Part shown: positions 44,926 through 53,259 of the stretch, in pieces
How positions within the stretch are numbered: position 1 is the stretch's first letter
How the letters are laid out: every line of letters begins with the position of its first letter
DNA from: Rhodospirillaceae bacterium
Lineage (GTDB): Bacteria > Pseudomonadota > Alphaproteobacteria > Rhodospirillales > JABJKH01
Direction: 5' to 3'
Assembly: GCA_018660465.1 (NCBI GenBank)
Contig: JABJKH010000013.1
Coordinates: 1 to 64,000, forward strand
Length of the DNA stretch: 64,000 nucleotides
Translations under genes and position numbers: made by a program
Notes under the pieces: model-generated
What the model saw: only the letters and a program-made list of their open reading frames with translations
What the model was told of the DNA's origin: nothing
Databases searched by the model: none

Positions 44926-45273
44926 ATGACCATTCAACGCATTAACAGCAGAGGCCATCTCAGCAAGGCTGTCGTTCATAACGGCATCGCCTATTTGGCG
45001 GGAATGACCGCAGACGACGACACGCAGGACATCAAAGGCCAGATGGCCCAGGTGCTTAGCGCCATCGATGAAACCTTAGCCGCAGCAGGTACAGACAAAT
45101 CCAAGCTGCTGTCATCAATGGTCTATCTTTCCGACATGTCGGTTAAGGCAGAAATGAATGCGTGCTGGATGGATTGGATCGATTTGGACAACCCGCCTGC
45201 TAGGGCGACCGTGGGAACAGTCCTCGGCACACCCGGCAAGCTGGTCGAGATTATGGTCCAGGCGGCGGTTTAA
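44926..45273 (+). CDS. RidA-family protein
   Basis: A 115-residue RidA/YjgF protein. RidA deaminates reactive enamine or imine intermediates; the conserved Arg for substrate carboxylate is seen in PARATVGTV and the family start resembles HLSKAVVHNGIAYLAGMTAD. Family C-terminus KLVEIMVQAAV is present, but the catalytic-type ending differs from archetypal RidA, so it may belong to an Rid4-7-like group with a pathway-specific role. SD GGGAGG is strong. Divergent from the molybdenum hydroxylase genes, probably in the same degradative pathway. Confidence 0.9.
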   Translation: MTIQRINSRGHLSKAVVHNGIAYLAGMTADDDTQDIKGQMAQVLSAIDETLAAAGTDKSKLLSSMVYLSDMSVKAEMNACWMDWIDLDNPPARATVGTVLGTPGKLVEIMVQAAV

Positions 45274-45279
45274 AGGCGT

Positions 45280-45371
45280 CCTTCGAGACGGCTGCTTCGC
45301 AGCCTCCTCAGGATGAAGAGTTTTAATATTCCTTCATGGTGAGGAGCGCTCGCAAGAGCGCGTCTCGAACC
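45280..45371 (+). repeat. Palindromic intergenic repeat (REP-like)
   Basis: Two inverted arms between convergent ridA and the dehydrogenase. TTCGAGACG (45282-45290) pairs with CGTCTCGAA (45361-45369), CTCCTCA (45304-45310) with TGAGGAG (45340-45346), and TGAAG (45314-45318) with CTTCA (45332-45336). Each arm has its own small hairpin: GCTGC-TTC-GCAGC at 45291-45303 and GCGCTC-GCAA-GAGCGC at 45346-45361. This resembles a dispersed palindromic repeat seen between genes in many alphaproteobacteria (recalled, not searched). It may act as a bidirectional terminator. Confidence 0.75.
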
Positions 45372-45387
45372 ACAGGGCTATAAGGGA

Positions 45388-46284
45388 CTAGTCCTCAACA
45401 ATATCGCGGTCAATCCCGACAGCGACTTCGATGCCCTTGCAGACTGCAGACGTATCCAAGTGGCCATAGCCTAACGCGATTGTCGAGTTCAACTTCTGAC
45501 GGGCAGAAACATACAGATCAATCGGCGCGTGAACTTGGGCGGCAAATTCGGTGATGATGCTGGCGTCTTTTTCAAAGATCGCGAACATCGTGCCGCCGCC
45601 TTCACGGTAGTCGGAATCGGCCATGAACTTACCGCGAATTTCCATCATCTTGGAGGTTCCGGCACTGGCGCTGAGGACTTCTTGGATCATGTGTGGGTCA
45701 AGCCCTGCCTTCTGCCCCAACACAATGGCTTCCGCTGCCGCCGTGGTATGGACATGTACTAAATAGTTGGCGAGGATTTTCATCCGCGATCCGTTGCCGA
45801 CTTCGCCGACATAGAAATTACTGGCAGTGAACCCTTCGAAAATCTCGAGACATTTTTCAAAAGCATCTTTTTCACCGCTGATGTGGATGGATGCCATGCC
45901 CTTGGCCAACATCGCGGGAGTTGCGCTAATCGGGCTGTCGAGCATCACCCGTCCGTCATCTTTTAGCATCCCGGCTGCTTCGATCTTTTGATCGACTTGC
46001 AGGGTCGAGCATTCGATCAAAACTTGGCCCGGCTTAGACACAGCCTTCAGATCAGAAATCACCGATTGCAGCGCACCATAGCTCGGCAACGATGAAATCA
46101 GCACATCGGCTTTTTCTGCGACTTCAGCGACAGAAGAACTTGCATCGAGACCTAAATCATTCAGCGCATCAATGTTCGCCTGAATGAGATCGTACCCGGC
46201 AACCGCGAACTGCTTCTTCAGCAAATTGCCGGCAATGTTTCCGCCCATGGGGCCAAGGCCGATAAGGCCTACTTTTAAACTCAT
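45388..46284 (-). CDS. NAD(P)-dependent beta-hydroxyacid dehydrogenase
   Basis: A 298-residue member of the 3-hydroxyisobutyrate dehydrogenase family. GLIGLGPMGGNIAGNLLKK is the cofactor loop, SPISATPAMLAKGMASIHIS the substrate motif, and KILANYLVHVHTTAAAEAIV contains the catalytic Lys (KxxxN). It is cytoplasmic. Likely substrates are 3-hydroxyisobutyrate, tartronate semialdehyde or similar. Its upstream neighbour on the same strand is the DctP-like gene, 50 bases away. Confidence 0.92.
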   Translation of the reverse strand: MSLKVGLIGLGPMGGNIAGNLLKKQFAVAGYDLIQANIDALNDLGLDASSSVAEVAEKADVLISSLPSYGALQSVISDLKAVSKPGQVLIECSTLQVDQKIEAAGMLKDDGRVMLDSPISATPAMLAKGMASIHISGEKDAFEKCLEIFEGFTASNFYVGEVGNGSRMKILANYLVHVHTTAAAEAIVLGQKAGLDPHMIQEVLSASAGTSKMMEIRGKFMADSDYREGGGTMFAIFEKDASIITEFAAQVHAPIDLYVSARQKLNSTIALGYGHLDTSAVCKGIEVAVGIDRDIVED

Positions 46285-46334
46285 GATGTTTCTCCCAATT
46301 CAAGTGTGGTGGAACTGAATTTCACCACACTAGG

Positions 46335-47255
46335 TTATTCAACCATTTTAAAAATATCGTCGCCCAGCTTTTCACGCTGTTTGGCAAGCAAGGGCCCAAC
46401 CGCCTTCTTGAATTCGGCGCGTTCTTCATCGCTGAGGTCAACCACGTCGTTTTCGGCGGGGTCGAGGACGGACAGAATTTCCTCGTCTTCCGCTTGGGCA
46501 AATCCCCGCTGTGCTTCGGTCGCGATTTTGACCGAGTCCTGAACCGCTTGTTGCACGTCTTCCGGCCAGCTCTCGTAGGTGTCATTGTTAACAAGAACCA
46601 AGCTTGCCCCAAAGAAATGTCCCGTCAGTGTGATGTGACGGTGATACTTATGGGTCCCAAAGCGATAGGTGTTGGTCAGTGGGTTTTCCTGCGCGTCCAG
46701 CTTGCCGGTTTTAGCAGCCTCGACCAAGTCACTGACATCCACATACATAGGGTCCATGCCCAACAGACGGAAGAATTCCTGGTGCAGTTCACTGTTCATG
46801 GACCGGACGCTCATCCCCTCGCAATCGCTGGGTGTGCGCATGGCCCGTTTTGAATTTGTAAAATGCCTAAAGCCATTGTCCCAAAACCCGAGCACCCGCC
46901 AGCCCGTCGTCTCCAGATATTTTTTCTTGAGGAGATCACCGAGTTCTCCATCAAGTGCAGCATAAGCCTTTTCCCGGCTATCGACGACGAAGGGCAGATC
47001 GAAGATCCCCATTTCTGGAACGTTCTCCGTCAAATAGCTTGAAGCGAAGTAACACATGGTCAGATCGCCCTTATCGACCATCTTCGGCAGATCATCGGCA
47101 CGGCAGCCGGTTGAACCCGGCATGTTGCCATCCAGATTAAATTCGACCCGGTCATCAAGCCGGGTCTTTAGCTCTTTGCCAAAGACCTCAGCGGCTCGGT
47201 TGTGGACAGACGTTGGCGGCTGATAGCCACCCATGTTGATGGTCAGTTCTGCCAT
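46335..47255 (-). CDS. DctP-family protein without a signal peptide
   Basis: A 306-residue protein of the TRAP substrate-binding (DctP) family: CYFASSYLTENVPEMGIFDL, MSVRSMNSELHQEFFRLLGM and QENPLTNTYRFGTHKYHRHI include the usual ligand-Arg and Gln-Glu-Asn-Pro features. The N-terminus MAELTINMGGYQPPTSVHN starts directly at the first beta strand; the frame upstream closes within nine codons, so no export signal can be added. It should therefore stay in the cytoplasm unless exported otherwise. It sits five bases after a GST gene. Possibly an enzyme or a sensor derived from DctP; a true TRAP system with a normal DctP lies at 48803. Confidence 0.82.
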   Translation of the reverse strand: MAELTINMGGYQPPTSVHNRAAEVFGKELKTRLDDRVEFNLDGNMPGSTGCRADDLPKMVDKGDLTMCYFASSYLTENVPEMGIFDLPFVVDSREKAYAALDGELGDLLKKKYLETTGWRVLGFWDNGFRHFTNSKRAMRTPSDCEGMSVRSMNSELHQEFFRLLGMDPMYVDVSDLVEAAKTGKLDAQENPLTNTYRFGTHKYHRHITLTGHFFGASLVLVNNDTYESWPEDVQQAVQDSVKIATEAQRGFAQAEDEEILSVLDPAENDVVDLSDEERAEFKKAVGPLLAKQREKLGDDIFKMVE

Positions 47256-47260
47256 GGTCG

Positions 47261-47896
47261 TTATTCCGGCATTGGAATTTTTTGGTCGGAAGCCGGTATG
47301 TTATAGCCCTTTTGCACCGCCGGACGGGCCGTGACGTTCAAATACCAACGCAAGATATTTTCATAATCGGCAACATCGATACCCTGGCGGTCATAGCGCG
47401 CAATCCACGGATAGGTCGCCATATCGGCAATGGTATATTCATCACAAGCGACAAAATCGTTATCGGCGAGGCGTCTGTTGAGAACGTCATACAGCCGCTT
47501 CCCCTCATTAAGATAACGTTCCTCAGCGTATTCCGATTTGCCTTGGTTGTAAAAATTGAAGTGATGAATTTGGCCCAGCATCGGTCCGATCCCACCCATC
47601 TGCCAGTTCAGCCACTCGATGGTCGCCCAACGCTTTGTCGGATCAGTCGGCAAAAACTTGCCAGTCTTTTCTGCAAGGTATTGCAGGATGGCGCCAGATT
47701 CCATCATGGAAATGCCGGTTTCCTGATCGACGATGGCGGGGATTTTGGCGTTCGGAGAAATCTTTAAAAAGTCCGGCTCGCGCTGTTCGCCCTTACCGAT
47801 GTTGACCTCATGGAGGGTGTAGGGAATGCCCAGTTCCTCCAACATAATGGTGACCTTACGTCCGTTCGGTGTGGTCCAGGTATATAAATCGATCAT
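47261..47896 (-). CDS. Glutathione S-transferase (YfcG/Nu-like)
   Basis: A 211-residue GST. The N-terminal thioredoxin-like domain MIDLYTWTTPNGRKVTIMLE has Thr/Asn in place of Tyr as in Nu-class enzymes, with KIPAIVDQETGISMMESGAI for the glutathione site. The C-terminal helical domain contains FVACDEYTIADMATYPWIAR. Nu-class members reduce organic disulphides and peroxides. First gene of a minus-strand set with the DctP-like protein and dehydrogenase. Confidence 0.93.
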   Translation of the reverse strand: MIDLYTWTTPNGRKVTIMLEELGIPYTLHEVNIGKGEQREPDFLKISPNAKIPAIVDQETGISMMESGAILQYLAEKTGKFLPTDPTKRWATIEWLNWQMGGIGPMLGQIHHFNFYNQGKSEYAEERYLNEGKRLYDVLNRRLADNDFVACDEYTIADMATYPWIARYDRQGIDVADYENILRWYLNVTARPAVQKGYNIPASDQKIPMPE

Positions 47897-47935
47897 TCTT
47901 GGTACTTCCTTGTGAGTGAAAAAAGTTGTGGTTGT

Positions 47936-48649
47936 CTAAGGCGTGATTGGCAAATCGTCAAATGCCGCCATCAGACGTTTTTGAGAATTCTTAATGTGTT
48001 TCGAAACCAGACTGCCGGCGCGGCGCTTATTCCGGGTCTGGACCGCATCAATGATGTCGCCATGTTCACCTGCGAATTTTCCTTTGGTAATATCGAATTC
48101 GGCACTGGAAACACTGACAAAAGTTAAGCGGTCGAATTGGTCTATGACTTCCTGGGTCGCCCGCACAAGTCGCGAATTATGCGCAATCGCTGCGATTGAG
48201 CGATGAAATTCACTGTTGTATTTCACCCAAGACAATAAAGTCATATTTTCATCGGCCGTGCGGAATCGGTCTAGCGAAGCTAGTTCATCTTCGGTTGCAT
48301 GTTCAGCTGCATATTCCGTGCTTGCCCGTTCCAGCAGCAGCCGCATTTCATAGAGTTCACGCGCATCGGACACAGAAATAGGCCGCACCCGGTAGCCCTT
48401 GCGCGGTAAAACTTCGATCAAATCCTTTTCCTGCAAGCGTAGCAGTGCATCCCGCACAGGGGATTTTGAGACCTGATACCGTTTGGCAAGATCATTTTCG
48501 TAAATTCTTGATCCAGGCTGGAGAACGCATGCCAGGATTTCGTCGCGAATCCTGGCGTAGACGCCATCCCGCATTAGCCGTCTTTCATTTCCCATGTTTT
48601 TTCTCAGGGCGCCCTCTGAAATATCACTGAGCTTGTTATAGAGACTCAT
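47936..48649 (-). CDS. GntR/FadR-type (FCD) transcriptional regulator
   Basis: A 237-residue regulator with an N-terminal winged helix (VYARIRDEILACVLQPGSRI, YENDLAKRYQVSKSPVRDAL) and a C-terminal FCD domain, where YELRLLLE-like LYEMRLLLERASTEYAAEHA and NSEFHRSIAAIAHNSRLVRA carry metal/ligand residues. FCD ligands are usually small organic acids. It is divergent from the TRAP operon across 153 bases and probably controls it and perhaps the GST-DctP-like genes. Confidence 0.93.
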   Translation of the reverse strand: MSLYNKLSDISEGALRKNMGNERRLMRDGVYARIRDEILACVLQPGSRIYENDLAKRYQVSKSPVRDALLRLQEKDLIEVLPRKGYRVRPISVSDARELYEMRLLLERASTEYAAEHATEDELASLDRFRTADENMTLLSWVKYNSEFHRSIAAIAHNSRLVRATQEVIDQFDRLTFVSVSSAEFDITKGKFAGEHGDIIDAVQTRNKRRAGSLVSKHIKNSQKRLMAAFDDLPITP

Positions 48650-48716
48650 TGTTGCCGCAACAACCGGCTTTTGCTTACCTAATAAGGCTAAATCTTTTAG
48701 ACTCGTCGCGAACGGT

Positions 48717-48734
48717 CAGGTATGCTAGAACCTG
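48717..48734 (+). promoter_or_regulatory. Candidate operator for the GntR regulator
   Basis: An inverted repeat CAGGT-N8-ACCTG lies midway in the gap between the divergent gntR-type gene and dctP, 69 bases before the dctP start. It is the clearest dyad in this gap, but the sequence does not match a known GntR consensus. Confidence 0.3.
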
Positions 48735-48802
48735 CAAAATCAAATGGCTGAAATATCAATTCCGAGTCTAAAGCCTAAATATTCCAATAGGGAGGAGTTA
48801 CA

Positions 48803-49891
48803 ATGAACCTATTCAAGAAACTAACGCTGGGTCTATCGGCGACCGGCATGGCGGTGGGTATCGCCATGGCTGCCAGCACACCGGTTGATGCGAAGACCAT
48901 CACAGTGCGCATCGGCTCCGGCCATCCGCCGACGGTCGTTTATGCCGGTTTGATGAAAAACTTTTTCCAGCCTGAGCTGAAGAAAGCGATTGAATCAAAA
49001 ACCAAGCATAAAATCAAATTTATCGAAGCTTACAGTGGTTCGCTTGTTAAAGTGTTCGACGTGTTTGAAGGCATTGAAAATGGTATCCTGGATATCGGCG
49101 GTTTCTGCTTCTGCTTCGAAGCATCGAAACTGAAAATGCACGCCTTCCAAATCATGCTGCCTTTCGGCACCATGGACCCGGTCAAAAGCGTCGCGATTGC
49201 TGCCAGCGTTTATAAGCAATTCCCAAGCCTCGAAAAGCGCTTCCAAAAGTTCAAGCAAACCATGCTCGCGCGTATCGGTGACGGCGGTTATAACCTCGGC
49301 ACCAACTTCGACTGGAATAAAGTTGCGGATCTTAAAGGGCACAAAATCCTTGGTGCTGGCCTCAACCTGAACTGGATGAAGCAAGCCGGGATCGGCATCA
49401 TTGCCGTCACAGACGGTCTGCCAGGTTGGTATAAGAAGATTCAAAACGGTGTTGCCGAAGGTGGCATCATGTTCCCAAGCGCATGGGGTCCCGTTTTCAA
49501 ACTTCACGAAGTTGGTAAATACTACACCACCATCGGCTTCGGTTCGATCACGTGGCATGCGCTTAACGTTAACAACCGGTATTGGGCTTCCCTTCCTGCA
49601 GATGCGAAACCTATCTTCAAGGAAGTTGCTGCTCGTTACGAAGCGTTGACCGGCACTGGTAACAAAGCTGGTTACAAGAAAGACATGGCTTGGCTTCGCA
49701 AGAACATCACGGTCAAAGATTTGCCCGCAAGTGTTCGGTTGAAGTGGGCACAAAAACTAGCTCATTGGCCCCAAAAGCATGCTGATGCGCTGGAAAAAGA
49801 AGGTCTTCCAGCAGTCAAAATCTTGAATGCAACTCTTAAAGCTGCAGAAAAAGAAGGCTACAAGTGGCCCGTACGTTACGTCGTAAAATAA
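48803..49891 (+). CDS. dctP: TRAP transporter substrate-binding protein
   Basis: A 362-residue periplasmic binding protein with a signal peptide (LGLSATGMAVGIAMAASTP, cleavage near VDA-KT at about residue 31). The body has SGSLVKVFDVFEGIENGILD, DWNKVADLKGHKILGAGLNL and a later PSAWGPVFKLHEVGKYYTT, fitting the DctP fold. An uncommon CFCF occurs near residue 94. It captures a small organic acid for the DctQM permease that follows. SD GGGAGGAG is strong. A hairpin lies between it and dctQ. Confidence 0.93.
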   Translation: MNLFKKLTLGLSATGMAVGIAMAASTPVDAKTITVRIGSGHPPTVVYAGLMKNFFQPELKKAIESKTKHKIKFIEAYSGSLVKVFDVFEGIENGILDIGGFCFCFEASKLKMHAFQIMLPFGTMDPVKSVAIAASVYKQFPSLEKRFQKFKQTMLARIGDGGYNLGTNFDWNKVADLKGHKILGAGLNLNWMKQAGIGIIAVTDGLPGWYKKIQNGVAEGGIMFPSAWGPVFKLHEVGKYYTTIGFGSITWHALNVNNRYWASLPADAKPIFKEVAARYEALTGTGNKAGYKKDMAWLRKNITVKDLPASVRLKWAQKLAHWPQKHADALEKEGLPAVKILNATLKAAEKEGYKWPVRYVVK

Positions 49892-49925
49892 GACGCGACT
49901 TAGGCGTTTTATAACGCAAAGAACC

Positions 49926-49974
49926 CCACCGGCTGGATGCTCACAGATTTGTGTCTAGCCGGTGGTTTCTTTTA
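49926..49974 (+). terminator. Stem-loop after dctP (partial terminator or attenuator)
   Basis: CCACCGGCT (49926-49934) pairs with AGCCGGTGG (49957-49965); an inner CACA-GATT-TGTG stem lies in the loop, and TTTCTTTT follows. Being inside an operon, it probably lets only part of the transcripts continue, so the binding protein is made in excess over the membrane subunits. Confidence 0.75.
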
Positions 49975-50055
49975 AGCTCATTTAGATTTAGAAATTTTGG
50001 CATTAGATCAGCGTGATAGGGCCTAACATGGCTCTTATACCAAGGAACATTGATA

Positions 50056-50568
50056 ATGAACTTAGTCGTTTTTAGTGATCGTCTCTCTAAATTTCTTATG
50101 GTCATAGCGGCGGCGGCGGCCTTTAGCCTTACCTTTCTTATTCTGGCCAATATTATTGATCGGGAACGTTTTGACGGTGTCGCAGAAATTGTGACCGCCT
50201 CAATCGTTATCATTGTTTTCTTGCAGGCAGGTTATGCCATCCGAAGCCGCTCAATGTTGAAGGCTGATTTCTTGGTAACCCGGTTCCCCGCAAACGTTCA
50301 AAGGGTCCTTAAGTGCATTGGCTATCTTCTAGGAGCCGCATTTTTCCTGATGATCATTACCGGTGGATGGGAAGAGAGCGTTCGGTCTTGGGTCGAAAAC
50401 GAATTTGAAGGTGAGGGTGCGCTTCGCGTCCCGGCCTGGCCTGCCAGATGGGCTGTTATGTTTGGTAGCCTCATCGCGTTGATGAATTACTTGGTCATGG
50501 CGTATATCGATATTTTTAAGCCGGAACTTTTGGATTCTGAAGCCGATCCAAATGCCCCGTCGCACTAA
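50056..50568 (+). CDS. dctQ: TRAP transporter small permease
   Basis: A 170-residue protein with four hydrophobic helices (FLMVIAAAAAFSLTFLILAN, IVTASIVIIVFLQAGYAIRS, CIGYLLGAAFFLMIITGGWE, WAVMFGSLIALMNYLVMAY). The segment RSRSMLKADFLVTRFPANVQ resembles the conserved DctQ loop. ATG 50056 is preferred to TTG 50050 because AAGGA then sits nine bases upstream. Works with DctM. Confidence 0.92.
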   Translation: MNLVVFSDRLSKFLMVIAAAAAFSLTFLILANIIDRERFDGVAEIVTASIVIIVFLQAGYAIRSRSMLKADFLVTRFPANVQRVLKCIGYLLGAAFFLMIITGGWEESVRSWVENEFEGEGALRVPAWPARWAVMFGSLIALMNYLVMAYIDIFKPELLDSEADPNAPSH

Positions 50569-50599
50569 GACAATCAGAAAATAGATAGGAAATAAAAAC

Positions 50600-51952
50600 G
50601 TGTTTGAAGTTAATATCGCCGCTTTTCTGGTTGTTTGTCTGGTCTTCTTGGTCGCAATCGGCGTCCATATCGCCATCGCCCTTGGGATGACCAGTGCGCT
50701 TGGGATTTTTCTTGTTCTCGGTGGTGATGCGAATGCCTTCAGGACCGTTCAAGTCATGTTGGCGGCGAAGGCCTATGAAGGCATCAGAGATTATGTCTTT
50801 GCGGTTATTCCGTTATTCTTGTTGATGGGCGAATTTATTGGCAAGTCAGGTGCCGTAACCGACGTCTATCGTGGCTTGAACGCGATGCTTAAAAAGATTC
50901 CCGGTCGCCTCGCGATTGCGACGGTTCTGGGCAACGCGTTGTTCTCGTTCGTAACCGGTGTCAGCATTGCCTCGGCCGCAACCTTTTCCCGGATCGCCTA
51001 TCCTGAAATGAAACGGCACGGCTATCATAAGGGCTTTGCGCTTGGAACTGTCGCGGGCTCAAGTTGTCTCGGCATGCTAATTCCGCCGAGTGTTCTGATG
51101 ATTGTCTGGGGCATTTTAACCGAGGTCTCTATCGGTAGAATTTTTCTCGCCGGTGTTCTCCCAGGCTTAATGCTCACGTCACTGTTTATCATCTACGTCA
51201 TTGTCATGGCACTTATCAAACCGGAAGCCGTTGGTGCCGGTTCTGAGCCCGTTGTTGAGGAAACAGCCAGTGACGTCGAAGAGGTTTCACTGGCTCAGTT
51301 CTCAATCAGCCTGGCTGGTATTTTTGCCGTGGTTGTCGCGGTGCTAGGGGGCATTTGGTTTGGCTACTTTAGTCCGACTGAAGGTGCCGGTGTCGGCGCT
51401 TTTCTGGGGCTTATTCTTGGTATCTTAAAAGGCATGCGGTATCGGGAAATTGTCGATTCCATTTTAGCTGTCGGGCGGACTTCGGGACCTATTTTACTTC
51501 TGTTGGTGACGGCGGCGCTTTATTCAAACACCCTCGCCATGACCGGCTTGGCCAATGCGATTGAAAGCCTATTCTTGGAATCAGGCATGGCTTCTTGGAT
51601 GGTCATAGCCGTGATGATTCTCATTTGGTTTTTGCTGGGCATGATTATCGACTCGATCTCAATCATGTTGCTGACGGCGGCTATCTTTGCGCCCATCGCC
51701 GTAAAGCTGGGGTATGACCCGGTCGCATTTGCAATTATCGGCATTATCTCAATCGAGGCAGGTCTTCTGACACCACCGTTTGGGTTGTTGGTTTATACGG
51801 TAAAAGCCGCGATTAATGATCAAGAGCCAGACTTGAACGTCATGTCGATCTTTAAAAGCTCTACGCCTTACTGGATTCTCATGCTCATCGGCATGGTGTT
51901 GATTATCAATTTCCAAGGAATCGCGACCTACCTGCCGAAATTACTGTTTTAG
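50600..51952 (+). CDS. dctM: TRAP transporter large permease
   Basis: A 450-residue permease with about 12 hydrophobic helices. The TRAP large-subunit features are present: FAVIPLFLLMGEFIGKSG, GTVAGSSCLGMLIPPSVLMI and LLTPPFGLLVYTVKAAINDQ. Start is GTG at 50600 after TAGGAAAT. It completes the dctPQM set and imports the DctP ligand with Na+ or H+. The aldo/keto reductase follows four bases after its stop. Confidence 0.96.
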   Translation: MFEVNIAAFLVVCLVFLVAIGVHIAIALGMTSALGIFLVLGGDANAFRTVQVMLAAKAYEGIRDYVFAVIPLFLLMGEFIGKSGAVTDVYRGLNAMLKKIPGRLAIATVLGNALFSFVTGVSIASAATFSRIAYPEMKRHGYHKGFALGTVAGSSCLGMLIPPSVLMIVWGILTEVSIGRIFLAGVLPGLMLTSLFIIYVIVMALIKPEAVGAGSEPVVEETASDVEEVSLAQFSISLAGIFAVVVAVLGGIWFGYFSPTEGAGVGAFLGLILGILKGMRYREIVDSILAVGRTSGPILLLLVTAALYSNTLAMTGLANAIESLFLESGMASWMVIAVMILIWFLLGMIIDSISIMLLTAAIFAPIAVKLGYDPVAFAIIGIISIEAGLLTPPFGLLVYTVKAAINDQEPDLNVMSIFKSSTPYWILMLIGMVLIINFQGIATYLPKLLF

Positions 51953-51956
51953 CGTA

Positions 51957-52934
51957 ATGAATTACTCAAACTACGGCCGCACAGAACTTCGGTGTTCCAA
52001 ACTTATTTTAGGTACGGGTCGTGGTGCCGGTACTTTTGTTGAAGGCGAAGCAGACGCGCAATTGGCGCTGCTCACCCGTACGATGGAGCTTGGGCTCAAT
52101 TGGCTCGATACGGCGCGTCAGTACGGTGACGGAAAATCCGAAACCAACATCGGCAGATGTCTGGCAAAAATGGATAGCGAACCAATCATTTCGACCAAAT
52201 TTGGAATAAAAGCGGATGATCTCTCCGATATCCCTGGTGCCATTGAACGCGGCTTATATGAGAGTTTAGAGCGATTGGGGCGAGACCGGATCGACCTCTT
52301 TCAAATGCATGATTTTATCAGCGACGAACCCGGTCCGCGAAATATCTCCCCTGATCAAATCCTGAAACCGAACGGGGTGGTTGAAGGGTTGGCACGGCTT
52401 AAAGATGCCGGGGTAATTCGGGCAACAGGTTTCACTGCCAAAGGTCAGTCTCCTGCCCTTCTAAAATTAGCAGAAAGCGGGGCCTTCGATTCCGCGCAAG
52501 TCTTCTACAACATGCTCAACCCCAGTGCAGGACAAGACATGCCGTCCGCATGGGAGGGGCAGAACTTTGGCGGCTTGATAGCCGCCTTGCGCAAGCACGG
52601 CACCGGGGTGATGGCTGTCCGGGTATTTGCCGCTGGTGTGCTGGCAACCGATATTCGGACCGGTCGTGAGAGCGCACAATATGAAAATGCCGATATTTCA
52701 ACGGAAGAAAGTCGCGCCCGTGCGGTGTTCGATATTCTTGGCGATGACCATGGTACGAGGGCGCAAACAGCCGTTCGCTTCTGCCTCGCAAACCCGGATA
52801 TCGACGTCGTAAACGTAGGCGTATTTGACACCGCTCAACTGGAAGAAGCGGTTGAGGCTGCCGATAGGGGCCCCCTTCCAGCCGAAGCGATCCAAGCGCT
52901 TGCGCCGCTTTACGCAGAAAACTTTAAAATGTAG
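51957..52934 (+). CDS. Aldo/keto reductase (COG0667 type)
   Basis: A 325-residue aldo/keto reductase. Asp and Tyr are in LDTARQYGDGKSETNIG, Lys in ISTKFGIKA and His in FQMHDFIS. It has a slightly longer loop with SDEPGPRNISPDQILKPNG. It probably shares the dctPQM transcript; no SD is obvious, so it may depend on translational coupling. Likely acts on the imported compound or a breakdown product. Confidence 0.92.
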   Translation: MNYSNYGRTELRCSKLILGTGRGAGTFVEGEADAQLALLTRTMELGLNWLDTARQYGDGKSETNIGRCLAKMDSEPIISTKFGIKADDLSDIPGAIERGLYESLERLGRDRIDLFQMHDFISDEPGPRNISPDQILKPNGVVEGLARLKDAGVIRATGFTAKGQSPALLKLAESGAFDSAQVFYNMLNPSAGQDMPSAWEGQNFGGLIAALRKHGTGVMAVRVFAAGVLATDIRTGRESAQYENADISTEESRARAVFDILGDDHGTRAQTAVRFCLANPDIDVVNVGVFDTAQLEEAVEAADRGPLPAEAIQALAPLYAENFKM

Positions 52935-53259
52935 GGACAGTTCCTTGTCTACCTATCGCCCTGTTTCGCTACAATTAAATTGCTAAAATTAATGGTTTCA
53001 TAGGTAAAATATTGCTAGTCTCTGCCTCAGTTGACATCTAGTTGAATTTAAATGCAAAAATAGCTAGAATGTCGGCAATGGCGTTAGAGAAATTGCGCCA
53101 AGTAAAAGTGGGGGCGACTTCGCGTACGTAATATCTTTAATTGGTTTTACGTGCTGATTGTGTAACAATGTCAACGCGTTGGCTTTTGTGAGCTAACGGT
53201 GTGACTGTTTGGGGACGGCCTCGCCCACCCAATTTTGTAAAAGAGTGGAGTGCGAACAA
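52935..53259. other. 325-bp AT-rich intergenic region upstream of the pilin
   Basis: No protein-coding frame is convincing. The region ends the TRAP-AKR transcript and carries the likely pilin promoter (53042-53070). I see no strong terminator, only a weak GACA/TGTC dyad just after the AKR stop. Confidence 0.6.
53042..53070 (+). promoter_or_regulatory. Candidate sigma-70 promoter for the Flp pilin
   Basis: TTGAAT (53042-53047) and TAGAAT (53065-53070) are 17 bases apart, leaving a long (about 180 nt) leader before the pilin start. A perfect TTGACA at 53031 has no fitting -10. Confidence 0.42.

Noticed and set aside
53031-53036. Perfect TTGACA upstream of the pilin
   Set aside because: No acceptable -10 at 16-18 bases; the TTGAAT/TAGAAT pair just downstream is better spaced.
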